A stretch of 64,000 bases of DNA from Pelagomonas calceolata (Eukaryota; Sar; Pelagophyceae; Pelagomonadales; Pelagomonadaceae). The position numbers and the translations under genes were made by a program. The DNA is taken from the NCBI GenBank assembly GCA_918797485.1, contig CAKKNE010000002.1, positions 4,864,501 to 4,928,500 on the forward strand. The letters run 5' to 3'. Positions 26,396 to 35,579 of this stretch are shown piece after piece (the stretch's first letter is position 1; each line of letters opens with the position of its first letter). The notes beneath the pieces are model-generated. The model was not told the origin of the DNA and made no database searches. It saw only the letters and a list, made by a program, of their open reading frames with translations.

Positions 26396-27668
26396 ATGGC
26401 ACCTCACCACATGATCCTCGCCGCCCTGCTGCTGGGGGCAGCCCGCGCGCCCCCGCCGGGCGGCGGTGGTGGCGGTGGCGGCGGTGGGGGCGGCAGTAGC
26501 AGCGCGACCTGTGCGGCGGACGGGAGCAGTGCGAGCTACACGGAAACGATCACGACCCAGAGTGGCGTAAGCGTGCGCAAGATTGTGTCCACGGGTTGTC
26601 CCAACCACGAGTCCTACTGCACGGGGAAGCCGGGAAATTCTTGCGGCGACGAGGGAAAGCAAACGACGCTCGTCGAGGGCAAGGAGCAAAGCCTGAGTGT
26701 CGAGGTGCCCGCGAACCCAAAGCTCAAGAGCTCGTACACTGCCGAAGAACTAGATTGCAGCATGGGCACCATCGCGTATGCTCTAAACGGCGTAGGCTTC
26801 TACTCGGGGGCCGTAGCGTTCGTTTCGGGTGGCCCCTGCCCTCAACTCGACGTGGCCGACGCGACGGCCGAGTGGATCTCATTTGATTGCTGTTCCGGGC
26901 ACAGCACGGGCTCCGGCGGCTACCACTACCATTTTCCCCCGTCGTGCCTATTAGCTCAAGCGGATGCGGACGCGCCGGTGGGCACAACAGTAGCGAACGG
27001 ACACTCTCCGCAGATTGGCTGGGCACAAGATGGCTTCCCGATATGTCCGCGGCCAGTGTCCACTCCTACAGCTCGTACGCCATCGACGCGACTCGTCACT
27101 CATCTCCCGATTCCGCGCAGACGGCCCGCTCGGCCCCGGCGGCGTCGAAATTCGGAATTGCGGCGCCTCAGGCGCCGACTCGACCTACTGCCAAGACGCT
27201 TGCGGCGGCTACGAAGGGGAGTTGGACGGCGTTGATAACTATAAATACCGCTACTACGTCACGGGCAAGGTCGGCGATCTGAACGCGCTGCCCTCGAACC
27301 CGAAGCCCGACTCGGAGGCGCTCTATTTCCCGTACACGATCAGGTGCCACCGTGGTGCGACAGTCAGCGAGTATAACAGCGTGTCGGGTTCCAACGGCTA
27401 CACGAGCGCGCACACCGCTACGGCTCACCCGGGCTACAGCTCCGTGAAGCTCCCCGTCCAGTGCCTCGACGGAAAATCCAAGGCCGACTATGACTGGGCT
27501 AACCTCGGAAGTACGACCGGCTCAGGCTCTGGTTCAGGTTCTGGCTCAGGCTCTGGTTCGGGCTCTGGCTCAGGTACGACGTCGGACACTCCGACGAGCG
27601 GCGCCGCGGCTTCCGCGCCGCGCCTCGCCGCCGCCGCCGCCGCCGCGACTTTGTTCGCATGGCTCTAA
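26396..27668 (+). CDS. Secreted YHYH-domain protein, probably GPI-anchored (paralog 2, one intron)
   Basis: This tandem paralog of the preceding gene has 398 residues from exons 26396-27044 and 27121-27668. The 76-nt intron (27045-27120, GTCCGC...GCGCAG) interrupts the GFPIYGP segment exactly where paralog 1 is continuous; splicing restores DGFPIYGPLGPGGVEI. The signal peptide (MAPHHMILAALLLGAARA) is followed by a Gly run. The YHYH domain is highly similar to paralog 1. A Gly-Ser spacer encoded by a 6-bp repeat (about 27519-27575) precedes a hydrophobic GPI-type tail (ASAPRLAAAAAAATLFAWL). The start is the ATG at 26396; an in-frame GTG nine bases earlier is not preferred. Confidence 0.87.
27519..27575 (+). 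repeat. GGYTCN hexanucleotide microsatellite (Ser-Gly linker)
   Basis: About nine tandem 6-bp units, alternating GGCTCA/GGCTCT/GGTTCA, encode the Gly-Ser linker of YHYH paralog 2. Copy number is likely to vary between strains (inference). Confidence 0.8.
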
Positions 27669-27753
27669 GCGGACTCGGACCGAATTCGCCCCATCGCCCC
27701 CATCGCCTGTTGTAACTAGCATATCCCGCGAATCTTACGACGGGGTTTCCAAG

Positions 27754-28964
27754 TCAGGGCGAGAAGCTCGTGACGCTCTCCGCGGCGATGTCGTCCTCCA
27801 CCGTCTTCTGCGGCGTCGGCTCCGGCGCGGGCGTTAACGGAGACAGCGGGCCGACGCGGTCCGCCTCCTCACCTTCTGGTGCCGCCTCCTCATCAGAGTC
27901 GCTCTCATCATCCAACATCGCCCCCGACTTCCGCGGGCCGTCGGGCGTCGACGCCGGCGCCGCCGGTATAGTAGCCGTTTCCTCGACAACGACGGGCGCC
28001 GGCACATCAGTTTTCTTAGGCGACGACGGCCGCGGCGGCAGGGGCGGCGACTTCTTTGCGGAAGTGGACGGCCGCGCGGGCAGCGGCGGGCTCTTTGCAG
28101 GAGTCTTCGCCGGCGTCTTGTGGGAGGCCTGCTCGCGCGTCTCGAGGGACTCGGAAGGGCCCGCGGGCTCGTCCTCTTCGGCCTCGGACGCCTCCTCGAC
28201 CTCCTCCGCCTCATCATGCTGCTTCTTCTTGCCGAAGGAGAACTTGGCCTTCATCGAGGCCATGGGCGACTTCTTCGCAGGCTTGGGAGTTGTAGCATCG
28301 CCTTCCTTCTTCTTGTGGGAGAAGAGGGACATTGGAGACTTCAGTCTAGGCTTCTTCTGTGCAGATTGTTCCTCGGTGGCCAAGTCGTCGTCGTCCAGCA
28401 GACCGACCAGTTCGTCGAACTCCGTCAATACTCTTGACAGTTCCGCGAAGCGCAGTTCACCGGACTTGGCCTTCTGGTGGATCCCCCGGAACTCCTCGAA
28501 GTCGATCAAACCGTCGCCCGACGTGTCGACGCCGGCCATCATTTCATCGAGCTCGTCCTCCGTCGGTGTGCTGCCCGTAACTCTGTTAAGTAGAAATTTA
28601 AGTTCGTGCCGATCGACCTTGCCGCTGTGGTCCGTGTCCACTCGTCTAAATTGGTCCCTCAATCTCGTCTCCTCGTGCTCTTTTGCTGCTTGTTCTTCTT
28701 GCTTCCTTTTTCTATTGTAGGGGGACAATGCCGCAAATTTCGAGGCGACGGACGTCGGGCTCTTGCTCTTGGGCGTCTTGGAGCTGGTCGCCTGTGTGTG
28801 GACCATCATCATCGCTGTCGCGTCGCAGGACGCAGGCGGCGCGCGGGCTCTTCTCCCTCGGCGCTCTTCTGCGGCACGCACACGCCGGGCAGGTTCGTCA
28901 AGCATGAGAAGATGGACTTCTTCTGGGGCGGCGGCGCTTCCTCCTCGGTCTCGGCGGCGCTCAT
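27754..28964 (-). CDS. EF-hand protein with Pro/Lys-rich tail
   Basis: This is a predicted calcium-binding protein of 372 residues. I propose exon 1 at 28964-28884 (MSAAETEEEAPPPQKKSIFS, then CLTNLPG). It is joined in phase over a 92-nt intron (28883-28792, GTGTGC...CACACAG) to exon 2, ending at 27754; a second possible donor lies 6 nt downstream. Exon 2 has an EF-hand pair, DTDHSGKVDRHE and DTSGDGLIDFEE, with intact Ca2+ ligands, near residues 75-140. The rest is low-complexity: KKKE runs, acidic clusters, and TPAKTPAKSPPLPARPS-type Pro/Lys repeats that could bind SH3-like partners. The continuous upstream frame to 29298 looks noncoding. The exon 1 assignment is an inference. Confidence 0.7.
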
Positions 28965-29310
28965 GGCTGGTGGTTGTGCGGTCTGGGAGTGCTGCTTGTC
29001 TGCGCGTGATCCGCTGCCAGCGGTGGTTCCCGGCTGGAGGCGGTTCGTGCGGACCTGCCGGAGCCGCCGGTTCGTGTTCCGGGAGCGTTTTACGCGGTCT
29101 CCGGGCTGCCCAAAGCGCTACGCTTCGTGCAAGTCGTTGCAAGCCCGCACAACGACCGCGTGGGGTCGGCCGGCACTGGCTCCTTTCCGAGCCAGAGGCC
29201 TCCAGCCCTGGGGAGAGGTCTTCGGCCCCTTCTGAGGGCTCTCTGGGAATTTCGCCCACACGCGGCGGGGTAGAGATGACGCCATCGACGAAAACCACAA
29301 CACAGCCAAG

Positions 29311-31179
29311 TTACCCCGCCTCCTCCCACGCCTCCCGGGACCACTCGCCCGGCGGCAGCCACGCGTCCACGGGCCTCTGCATTGATAGAGACTCCCGGAG
29401 CTGACCGCACTGCGTCGCGTCCAGCTTGTGCGTTTCACAAACCCCGCCGCTCACCTCATTGACATCCGACGTTGCTGATAAAGTCACGACGACGGGCGCA
29501 CCGTCGATCGTCAGCGACACGTAGTGCTCCTCCTGGAACGAAAAGCCCTCGCGGACCTCGACCGAAGTCTCCGAAGACAGGGCCAGCGCGTCTTTACATT
29601 TCTCCCGTACTATGGATTTGACGTTCTCGCAGGCCGGCCGTCTTACCAACGATTCTCGGCACGCGTTTTCTACATCATGAGAAAAGCGCGCCTCATCTAA
29701 ATGATCATCAAGTCGAACACAAACGACGCCACACTCAAAGGTCCGCGACGGCTTCCGGGAAGTCCCGTCGACGTCCAGGATGAACTGCCCCGCGGACTCC
29801 AATTTTGCGCCCGCGACGTCTGCCTGCAGCCACGCCTTGTCCGTCGCCTCCGCCTCACATCTTGAACCGCCGAACAGCTCCGGTAAGTCCTCGCGATGTT
29901 GTAAAGCGAAGCGAGGTAAATCACTTCGATCGGCCACACAATCGAAGCTCCCGGACGGATCTAAACCTTGCCCGGCGAGCTCATAATAACCAATACCGTT
30001 CCGCTGCAGCCGCTCCAGCCTCTTGTGATCCGTGAAGAAGGACGAGTTGTAGGCGTGGGCCTCGATGTAGGACTCGAGCTTCTTTTTCAGTAGTGAAGTG
30101 CCGCCAAACGACGAAAGGTGCCATCCACTGTCTCTGATGTGGGACCGGTCGATGCTCAAGTTTGATGCTTGCCGTTCGTCCCGCAGCATCCGCCGGAAGT
30201 CCGAATTTGATCGATATCGTAGGTCGCCGACCGCCGCAACTACGCAACCTTCGCGCGCGACCGCGCCCCAGGGCACGCGCGCGCGCCACCTAAAATCATA
30301 CTGGTGCCAGGCCATCAATAACGCCGCCGGCAGGACCTTTCCGTCCGTTAAATAACCGTGGCAGGCGAGCACGTCGTTCAACCGTTGCGAGTCGGGGATC
30401 TCGTCGGCGTCGGACAGAATCACGACGTCGCTCGCGACGGCGCCGGCTTTCTCAAGCGCTTCTACGACGGCGTCGCGCTGCTGTCGCTCGCGCTGTAAGG
30501 CTGCCTCCTTGGCACTTAACTCAGGGACGTCGTGCGAGACGTCCGCAATATGCGAAGCCACGCGCGGCGCGAAGCGTCTGAACCTCGAATCGTGTTGTAA
30601 GGAAGGCCAGAGCGGCTCGTGGGGCCCGCCGTTGTGTGTTACTGTTGACTCGACGGGCACGAAGACATCTACCGAATCGTCGAGCTCCCGTAACCGGACC
30701 TCGAGCACTTTGTCTTCGTTAAAGAACGGGAACGCGTCGAAGACGCGGTGGCGCGTGGAGTTCGAGGTCTTTGCTGCTTCTGCTACACATCTTGATAGAG
30801 GCTCCGCCCGCACTCGCTGCACGAGTATTTCAGACACGTCCGCACCCGTCTCGACGTCGACGACGCGCATGTCCAGCGTTAATTCATGCGAACCGAACGC
30901 GCCTTCATTCACATCGACGCCAAAGGCCACGGCCGCGAGGCGCGCCGTGCCTGCCCCGAGCGGGCCCCAGTCCGTGCGACACGCTTCTCTACTACCGAGC
31001 CGGAAGCACAGCGCCCGTCCTTCCGCGGGCCATCCATCGTTCCATTCCAGGCCGCCCGGCCGGTCCGTGAGCACGGCGCCCGCGATCAGCTCGTCCGTGA
31101 CGCGCAGTGCATCGTCGTTGACGAGGGACCACCATTCTGCTGTGGCGGCGTGTGCGAGCAGCCACGCTAGTGCTTTCAT
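29311..31179 (-). CDS. GT17 family glycosyltransferase (bisecting-GlcNAc-transferase-like)
   Basis: This is a secretory-pathway glycosyltransferase related to beta-1,4-mannosyl-glycoprotein beta-1,4-N-acetylglucosaminyltransferase. The start MKALAWLLAHAATA at 31179 gives a signal peptide or anchor and 622 residues. The GT17 core is clear: VFDAFPFFNEDKVLEVRLREL, VDVFVPVESTVTHNG, and the DxD-type VVILSDADEIPDSQRL. It continues with YDFRWR, then DSGWHLSSFGGTSLLKKKLESY. The N-terminal ~130 and C-terminal ~150 residues are outside the core; the C-terminal part has several Cys. The acceptor in this organism is unknown. The second recurrent motif lies 17-32 bp downstream of the stop. Confidence 0.87.
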   Translation of the reverse strand: MKALAWLLAHAATAEWWSLVNDDALRVTDELIAGAVLTDRPGGLEWNDGWPAEGRALCFRLGSREACRTDWGPLGAGTARLAAVAFGVDVNEGAFGSHELTLDMRVVDVETGADVSEILVQRVRAEPLSRCVAEAAKTSNSTRHRVFDAFPFFNEDKVLEVRLRELDDSVDVFVPVESTVTHNGGPHEPLWPSLQHDSRFRRFAPRVASHIADVSHDVPELSAKEAALQRERQQRDAVVEALEKAGAVASDVVILSDADEIPDSQRLNDVLACHGYLTDGKVLPAALLMAWHQYDFRWRARVPWGAVAREGCVVAAVGDLRYRSNSDFRRMLRDERQASNLSIDRSHIRDSGWHLSSFGGTSLLKKKLESYIEAHAYNSSFFTDHKRLERLQRNGIGYYELAGQGLDPSGSFDCVADRSDLPRFALQHREDLPELFGGSRCEAEATDKAWLQADVAGAKLESAGQFILDVDGTSRKPSRTFECGVVCVRLDDHLDEARFSHDVENACRESLVRRPACENVKSIVREKCKDALALSSETSVEVREGFSFQEEHYVSLTIDGAPVVVTLSATSDVNEVSGGVCETHKLDATQCGQLRESLSMQRPVDAWLPPGEWSREAWEEAG

Positions 31180-31312
31180 GCTGCCTTTCGCATCTTTGGG
31201 CAGCCCTACGGCTGCGGCTGCGTCGTGTTTTTTGGGCAGCAAAACGGGTTTTGGGGGAATTCACAGGATCTATCTTATGCACAGGGGCGCGCATGGGGAC
31301 GCGCCGCAGGCG

Positions 31313-31690
31313 CTAGCGCTTGCCGAGCTTCGGGTAGAGCCCTTTGGCGAGCTTGTACGAGCCGAGCGCGGCGCCGACGCTGCCGACGTTGTTCACTCCG
31401 ACGTAGGCCGCTGCTTTCGCGAACTGCTCCGCTTCGATCATGGTGACGACGTCCATGGAGAAGGTCGAGAAGGTGGTGAATGCCCCGCATGCGCCGACGC
31501 CCACACAGAGCTTCGCGGCCGGCGGCAGCGGCGCCGCGGCAACCGCTCCTAAGACACCGCTCCCAACAGTATTGATACCCGCGATATGCCACGGCGCCAG
31601 TGCGTGCTGCGTTGCGATCAGTGCGAGGTTGTGGCGGGCTAGGGCGCCGCAGACAGCACCACAGGCAACAGCTAGGGCGTCGGAAACCAT
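31313..31690 (-). CDS. Single-domain Fluc/CrcB fluoride channel
   Basis: This 125-residue membrane protein has four hydrophobic helices and the Fluc family signature: the GAVCGALAR start, INTVGSGVLGA (the N-x-x-G helix), and CGAFTTFSTFSMDV, the TTFSTF stretch with the Phe-box residues. Such channels export toxic fluoride. The size is that of a single bacterial-type subunit, which would need to form an antiparallel dimer, whereas fungal FEX proteins carry two fused domains. The start is the ATG at 31690. It is followed in tandem by the GT17 gene, 133 bp away. Confidence 0.88.
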   Translation of the reverse strand: MVSDALAVACGAVCGALARHNLALIATQHALAPWHIAGINTVGSGVLGAVAAAPLPPAAKLCVGVGACGAFTTFSTFSMDVVTMIEAEQFAKAAAYVGVNNVGSVGAALGSYKLAKGLYPKLGKR

Positions 31691-31806
31691 GGTTTTGGTG
31701 CGCACGACTCGTCCAGTGAACTAAGGTGATCTGTGGAGCTGCCGAACGACGCGTTTTCCGCTGCAGGATGGCTTGCGAGCTTGTCTGCGGCTTGCCAGTG
31801 CTTGTT

Positions 31807-31830
31807 GCTAGTGTCTTACATGACGCTAGC
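31807..31830 (-). repeat. Promoter palindrome, copy 9
   Basis: GCTAGTGTCTTACATG then ACGCTAGC. It lies between divergent genes, 117 bp from the fluoride channel start and 170 bp from the ankyrin gene. Confidence 0.8.
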
Positions 31831-31999
31831 TCCAACTTTCGACGCTTCGCGTGTTCGGGGCGCTCAGGCGTTCATCGATCTCGCGCACGCTGCTGGCAGC
31901 CTAAGCCTAGAGGGAAGAAGTCACCTGACAAGTTTCAGCCACGGATTCTACTCCTAGGCTGAGATCTCGGAAGGCCCCAAGATTTGCGGCGCGATTACG

Positions 32000-33292
32000 A
32001 TGTGCCTCAGACTCGTCGCGTCTCTCGCGGCCCTCGCCGTCGCGCAGCAGGAACCCGAGAGCTACGTACGGCCCTCGAGTATGAACCTCGACGCCTATAA
32101 AAAAGCAAAGGACGAGGCCGCGATGCTGCGGCTCCTTCTGGCAAACCCAAACGCGGGCGACGCGGCCTATTACTCACAGCTCGTGGACATCGCGGCGGAA
32201 CTCGGGCACTGCCATGTTCTCGATAACGCGCTCGCGCGCGGCGGTCACCCGCACGGCGAGAGCGGTTCCGGGCCGGCCCCACAAGGAACAGACTCGTGGA
32301 TGGAAGTTTCCTCGAGCGATGACGCCGAAAAGTGGAAAGGAGCGTTGGGGGAGGACCAGGCCCACAAGGTGAAAGTCGACGAACACGCGACCCAGCATCC
32401 CATCGGCGTCGTCGACCACGTCGTCGACAAGAGGCCCCTGCCGCTGACCTTCGCGTGCATCGTCCAGTCCCCGGCCGCGGTGGAGTGCGTGCGGTCGCTG
32501 CTCGAGGCCGGGGCCGACCCCGACGCGGGCGGCGGTATGCTCGCGCCACTGAACATGATCGTGAACGGCGGACCCGGGGCGGCGCGGTCGGCGTCGCAGC
32601 GCGCGGTGGAGCTTGCAATCACCAAGATGCTCCTCGCGGCCGGCGCGGATCCGAACGCCTCCGAGCCCTTCCAGGGTTGCAGCGCGGCCTTCTACGCCGC
32701 GCAGAAGGGCCTCGACGACATACTGGAGGTGCTGGTGGAGAACGGCGCGGACCTGGAGATGGCCAACAAGGGCGGCACCAACCCGATGATGCTCGCGGCC
32801 GCGATCTTCGACGTGCCCGTGGAGGCCGCTGGCGGCACGGAGGCGACTGCGCGGCTCCTCGTGCGCCTCGGCGCCAAGCTCGAGCCGCCCAAGGCCATCG
32901 AGCTTGAGCTGTCGAATGGCATCCCGACGCTGCCCGAGAACAATTTTCTTCGCTATGGCAAGACCGAGCTCGCGAATCTCGTGCGCTACGTCATCCGCAA
33001 CGGCGGCGACACCGCGTCGCCGAATTCGCGCGTGAACCCCGAGGCGCTCGCGCTCCGCGAGCAGCTCGTCGATGAGTTCGAGGCCGCGGCGGCACGCTTC
33101 GTCGTCGGCGACGCCGTCGTCCTCCAGAACGTCTCGGCCACGTACAACGGCCTCGTCGGAACCATCGCGGGCCCGATCAATAGCAAGCTCAGCTTCCCCG
33201 TGAGGGTTGCGCGGGAGGGGCTGCCGCCGAAGATCAACGTCAAGAGCTCGAACCTCGCCGCGGCCGAGGACACCTACTCCGACGAGCTGTAA
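32000..33292 (+). CDS. Ankyrin-repeat protein with signal peptide and C-terminal SH3-like barrel
   Basis: This 430-residue protein begins with a signal peptide (MCLRLVASLAALAVAQQ), placing the ankyrin repeats in the secretory pathway, which is unusual. Ankyrin units are visible as PLTFACIVQSPAAVECVRSLLEAGADPDA, ITKMLLAAGADPNAS, CSAAFYAAQKGLDDILEVLVENGADLEM, and ATARLLVRLGAKLEP. The C-terminal ~70 residues (RFVVGDAVVLQNVSATYNGLVGTI, then FPVRVAREGLPPKINV) look like a small KOW/SH3-type beta barrel. No catalytic site is visible, so a binding or scaffold role is inferred. The gene has no intron. Confidence 0.75.
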   Translation: MCLRLVASLAALAVAQQEPESYVRPSSMNLDAYKKAKDEAAMLRLLLANPNAGDAAYYSQLVDIAAELGHCHVLDNALARGGHPHGESGSGPAPQGTDSWMEVSSSDDAEKWKGALGEDQAHKVKVDEHATQHPIGVVDHVVDKRPLPLTFACIVQSPAAVECVRSLLEAGADPDAGGGMLAPLNMIVNGGPGAARSASQRAVELAITKMLLAAGADPNASEPFQGCSAAFYAAQKGLDDILEVLVENGADLEMANKGGTNPMMLAAAIFDVPVEAAGGTEATARLLVRLGAKLEPPKAIELELSNGIPTLPENNFLRYGKTELANLVRYVIRNGGDTASPNSRVNPEALALREQLVDEFEAAAARFVVGDAVVLQNVSATYNGLVGTIAGPINSKLSFPVRVAREGLPPKINVKSSNLAAAEDTYSDEL

Positions 33293-33300
33293 AGTGAATT

Positions 33301-33322
33301 CTAGTGTCTTACAGTCGCTAGC
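33301..33322 (-). repeat. Promoter palindrome, copy 10
   Basis: CTAGTGTCTTACAG then TCGCTAGC. It starts 9 bp after the ankyrin stop and lies ~250 bp before the sulfotransferase start. Confidence 0.75.
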
Positions 33323-33570
33323 TCGACTGCGCCAAGCAAAGCCACGCGCTGCCTCGCGCGCTGTACGTGCAAGTGCCTTGTAGCATTATATCTCGCATTG
33401 GCGCAGCGTATTTTGATCGCTCAGCGCGAGCAAAACACGCTATTGCTCGACTGCACACTCGGTCAGCAATCACAGCCTGACCAGCCGCTCGCCGGCACGC
33501 CAACCACAGCCCTGCCCACCCGCTCGCGGGCACGCCGTCGCCGCGACCGCAAAACCGGGCGCAGCAGTAA

Positions 33571-34644
33571 ATGCTCGGCAGCGCCGAGTACGCCCGCAAC
33601 ATGCGCGCGACCCAGTCGGGCGTCAACGACCAGTCCGCCCGCCGCCGCCGCCAGCACCAGGTCACGCCCGAGGAGGCCGAAGCCCGGTGGGAGCAGGCCA
33701 AAAAGGACCACATGATCCCCTTCCACAAGATGGCTTTACTGACCATGGCGGCGACCGCGCCGGCCTTCATAATGGTGTTCATGTACACGGAGCCCGACGT
33801 CGGGTGGCATTGGGCCGTGACGCGGCCATATCCCCCCATTTATGATGTTGAAGAACCCATCATCCTGGGCAAGGAGCAATGTGCTGCTTTTCGAAGATCT
33901 ACGTCGGACTTTCGACGCGCGGCGCCGGCGGGCCTGCCTTCGTCAGGAGCGGTCTACCTCTGGAAATTACTAAGATTGAACTGCCTCATGCCGCACGAGT
34001 GTTTTGAAAGGGAGCGGGGCTTCGACGACGACGACGACCGCATCACGCGTCTGTCGAACGCGGAGAATGAATTACAGAGAAAGAACTGCGCGCCCTTTTT
34101 GACGCAGCCGCCCTGGGGCCGCCACGCCTTCCACGGGTCTCCGAGGATCCTGGAGAAGCACCGGCGCGTTAATAGAACCGAGGTCCTGCCCGTGGCCGTG
34201 GCCAAGGATCCATGGACCTGGTTCCGGTCGGCCTGCCGGCGGCCGGGAGGCATGCGCTTCAAGCGGGGCGAGACGTGCCCGTCGCCGCCGGGGCCCGTCC
34301 GATTTGAAGAAAGACCCTGGGAGTCGCTCGGGCACCTCTGGGGCGCGTGGCACGCGTCTTATGTGGGGACGCGGTCGCTCGTCGTGCGCTACGAGGACCT
34401 GCTCTGGCGGCCGGTCGAGACGGTCGGGGCCGTGTGTAGTTGTGTGGGCGGCATGACGGCGCCGCCGCGCGACTTCGACCCCATCCTCGACTCTTATGGT
34501 CGTGGTTTATCACGCATCGGGAACCTGCGGCGCTACGGCAACGAGTCGCTGCGGTTTGCTCGGTTGAGTTCGGGCGACGTGGAGCGGCTGGCGGCGCCTG
34601 AATTAAAGCGCGTGGCGGCGCGGCTCGGTTACAAGCTTGGGTAA
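33571..34644 (+). CDS. Type II membrane sulfotransferase-like protein
   Basis: This 357-residue protein would transfer sulfate from PAPS, probably to carbohydrate in the Golgi. A basic cytosolic tail is followed by one membrane anchor (MALLTMAATAPAFIMVFMY, residues ~54-72). The lumenal domain has a PAPS 5'-phosphosulfate-binding-like loop, GLPSSGAVYLWKLLRLN. Further on, the 3'-phosphate-binding-like segment LPVAVAKDPWTWFRSAC matches the 'R-D-P-x-x-W-x-x-S' region, and VVRYEDLLWRPVETV is a common sulfotransferase motif. Lys replaces Arg in 'RDP'. The C-terminus includes NLRRYGNESLRFARL. ACGCCGTCGCCGCGAC precedes the ATG by 23 bp. Acceptor specificity is not readable. Confidence 0.72.
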   Translation: MLGSAEYARNMRATQSGVNDQSARRRRQHQVTPEEAEARWEQAKKDHMIPFHKMALLTMAATAPAFIMVFMYTEPDVGWHWAVTRPYPPIYDVEEPIILGKEQCAAFRRSTSDFRRAAPAGLPSSGAVYLWKLLRLNCLMPHECFERERGFDDDDDRITRLSNAENELQRKNCAPFLTQPPWGRHAFHGSPRILEKHRRVNRTEVLPVAVAKDPWTWFRSACRRPGGMRFKRGETCPSPPGPVRFEERPWESLGHLWGAWHASYVGTRSLVVRYEDLLWRPVETVGAVCSCVGGMTAPPRDFDPILDSYGRGLSRIGNLRRYGNESLRFARLSSGDVERLAAPELKRVAARLGYKLG

Positions 34645-34702
34645 TGTGTTCGAGAGTCTACTTGTTAGACAGTGGGGAGACGGTGGGGATCTATTCGGAC
34701 GT

Positions 34703-35029
34703 TCAGCACGAGGTCTTAAAGACCATATTGAATCCTTGGCCGATGCTGAAGACGCAGCTTTCGCCTTCTTCAACTCCCCACTCGCGGGGGGGCTTCGCGC
34801 CGGCGCCGAGGAGGAGCTGGAGGCAGGCGCCGTGGCCGTTCTGCGCCGCATACTCGGCGGGGCTCATGTCGTCGTCTTGCGGACTCCCGGTGGACTTGGA
34901 GACGTCGGTGGGATTGTAAAGCGCGAGCGCCTCGACGGCGGCAACGACTTTCGGATCCGAGACTCGATCGTCGGCCGAATTAAGGGCCTCGCGCAGGCGC
35001 GCCTTGGCTCTCACGCGTGCAGGCGCCAT
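34703..35029 (-). CDS. Small protein with one ankyrin-like repeat
   Basis: This is a 108-residue frame starting at a clear ATG. The middle, DDMSPAEYAAQNGHGACLQLL then LGAGAKP, fits one ankyrin repeat. The N-terminal ~40 residues (LREALNSADDRVSDPKVV, then AVEALALYNPT) faintly recall the start of a plastid-lipid-associated (fibrillin) domain, but nothing beyond NPT matches, so this is not claimed. It converges on the sulfotransferase gene with 58 bp between stops. It could be a fragment of a larger protein or a genuine small one. Confidence 0.45.
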   Translation of the reverse strand: MAPARVRAKARLREALNSADDRVSDPKVVAAVEALALYNPTDVSKSTGSPQDDDMSPAEYAAQNGHGACLQLLLGAGAKPPREWGVEEGESCVFSIGQGFNMVFKTSC

Positions 35030-35579
35030 TGTATCGAGAGCGCCAGCTGGCGCCCAGGATGGCTATGAGGATGATTTTGCAGGCCATTTTTGAGCGCTGC
35101 GACTTGTCGCGTGAGAGTCGTTTCTTCGATACGCGTTAATACAATACTTTTGCCGTCCGTGCGTGTCGCGGCACGTAAAACCGTGCGCGTGGAGAAGACA
35201 AAAACCACAAGTAATGCCACGCTCTCAAGCAGCCGCAGAGAGCTTGCCTTATGGATGGCACACTTCCTGAGATCCAATTCGTGAACACAGGAGGTATCAT
35301 TACGGACAGGAGAAGATTGGGAGCGAATTTTGCCAGAGTTAACTAGCGGCATGTAATGACACTAGCAAGCAGCCTGGGCCGAGTTCAGTTGCTAAGCGCA
35401 GCAGCCCGAAAAGCGGCCAAGCGCGACAGGCAGCCCCTGCTTTAAATTTGCCTGCCGGGCGCTGCCCCCGTGGCCACACCTCGCGAGGCCCGCGGCGCGC
35501 CTGAGCACCGGTTTCGGTTGGCTTCCTAGGTACCAGTGCGCACGAGTCAGGACGCGGCACCGCGCGGACGAGCCGACCC
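35030..35579. other. Divergent intergenic region with palindrome copy 11
   Basis: This 550-bp region includes a moderately long minus-strand frame (35352-35011) that lacks any recognisable domain, overlaps the small ankyrin gene and begins within 15 bp of a palindrome. I treat it as noncoding. Confidence 0.5.
35343..35366 (+). repeat. Promoter palindrome, copy 11
   Basis: CTAGCGGCATGTAATGACAC then TAGC, with one extra T in the core, followed by AAGCAGCCTGG. It lies ~214 bp upstream of the coiled-coil gene. Confidence 0.75.

Noticed and set aside
34703-35029. Plastid fibrillin (PAP) fragment
   Set aside because: Only a faint N-terminal helix plus NPT resemblance; the rest reads as an ankyrin repeat.
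35011-35352. Minus-strand frame of 113 codons upstream of the small ankyrin gene
   Set aside because: It begins within 15 bp of the promoter palindrome, overlaps the small ankyrin gene in another frame and shows no recognisable domain; apparent hydrophobic stretch is not enough.
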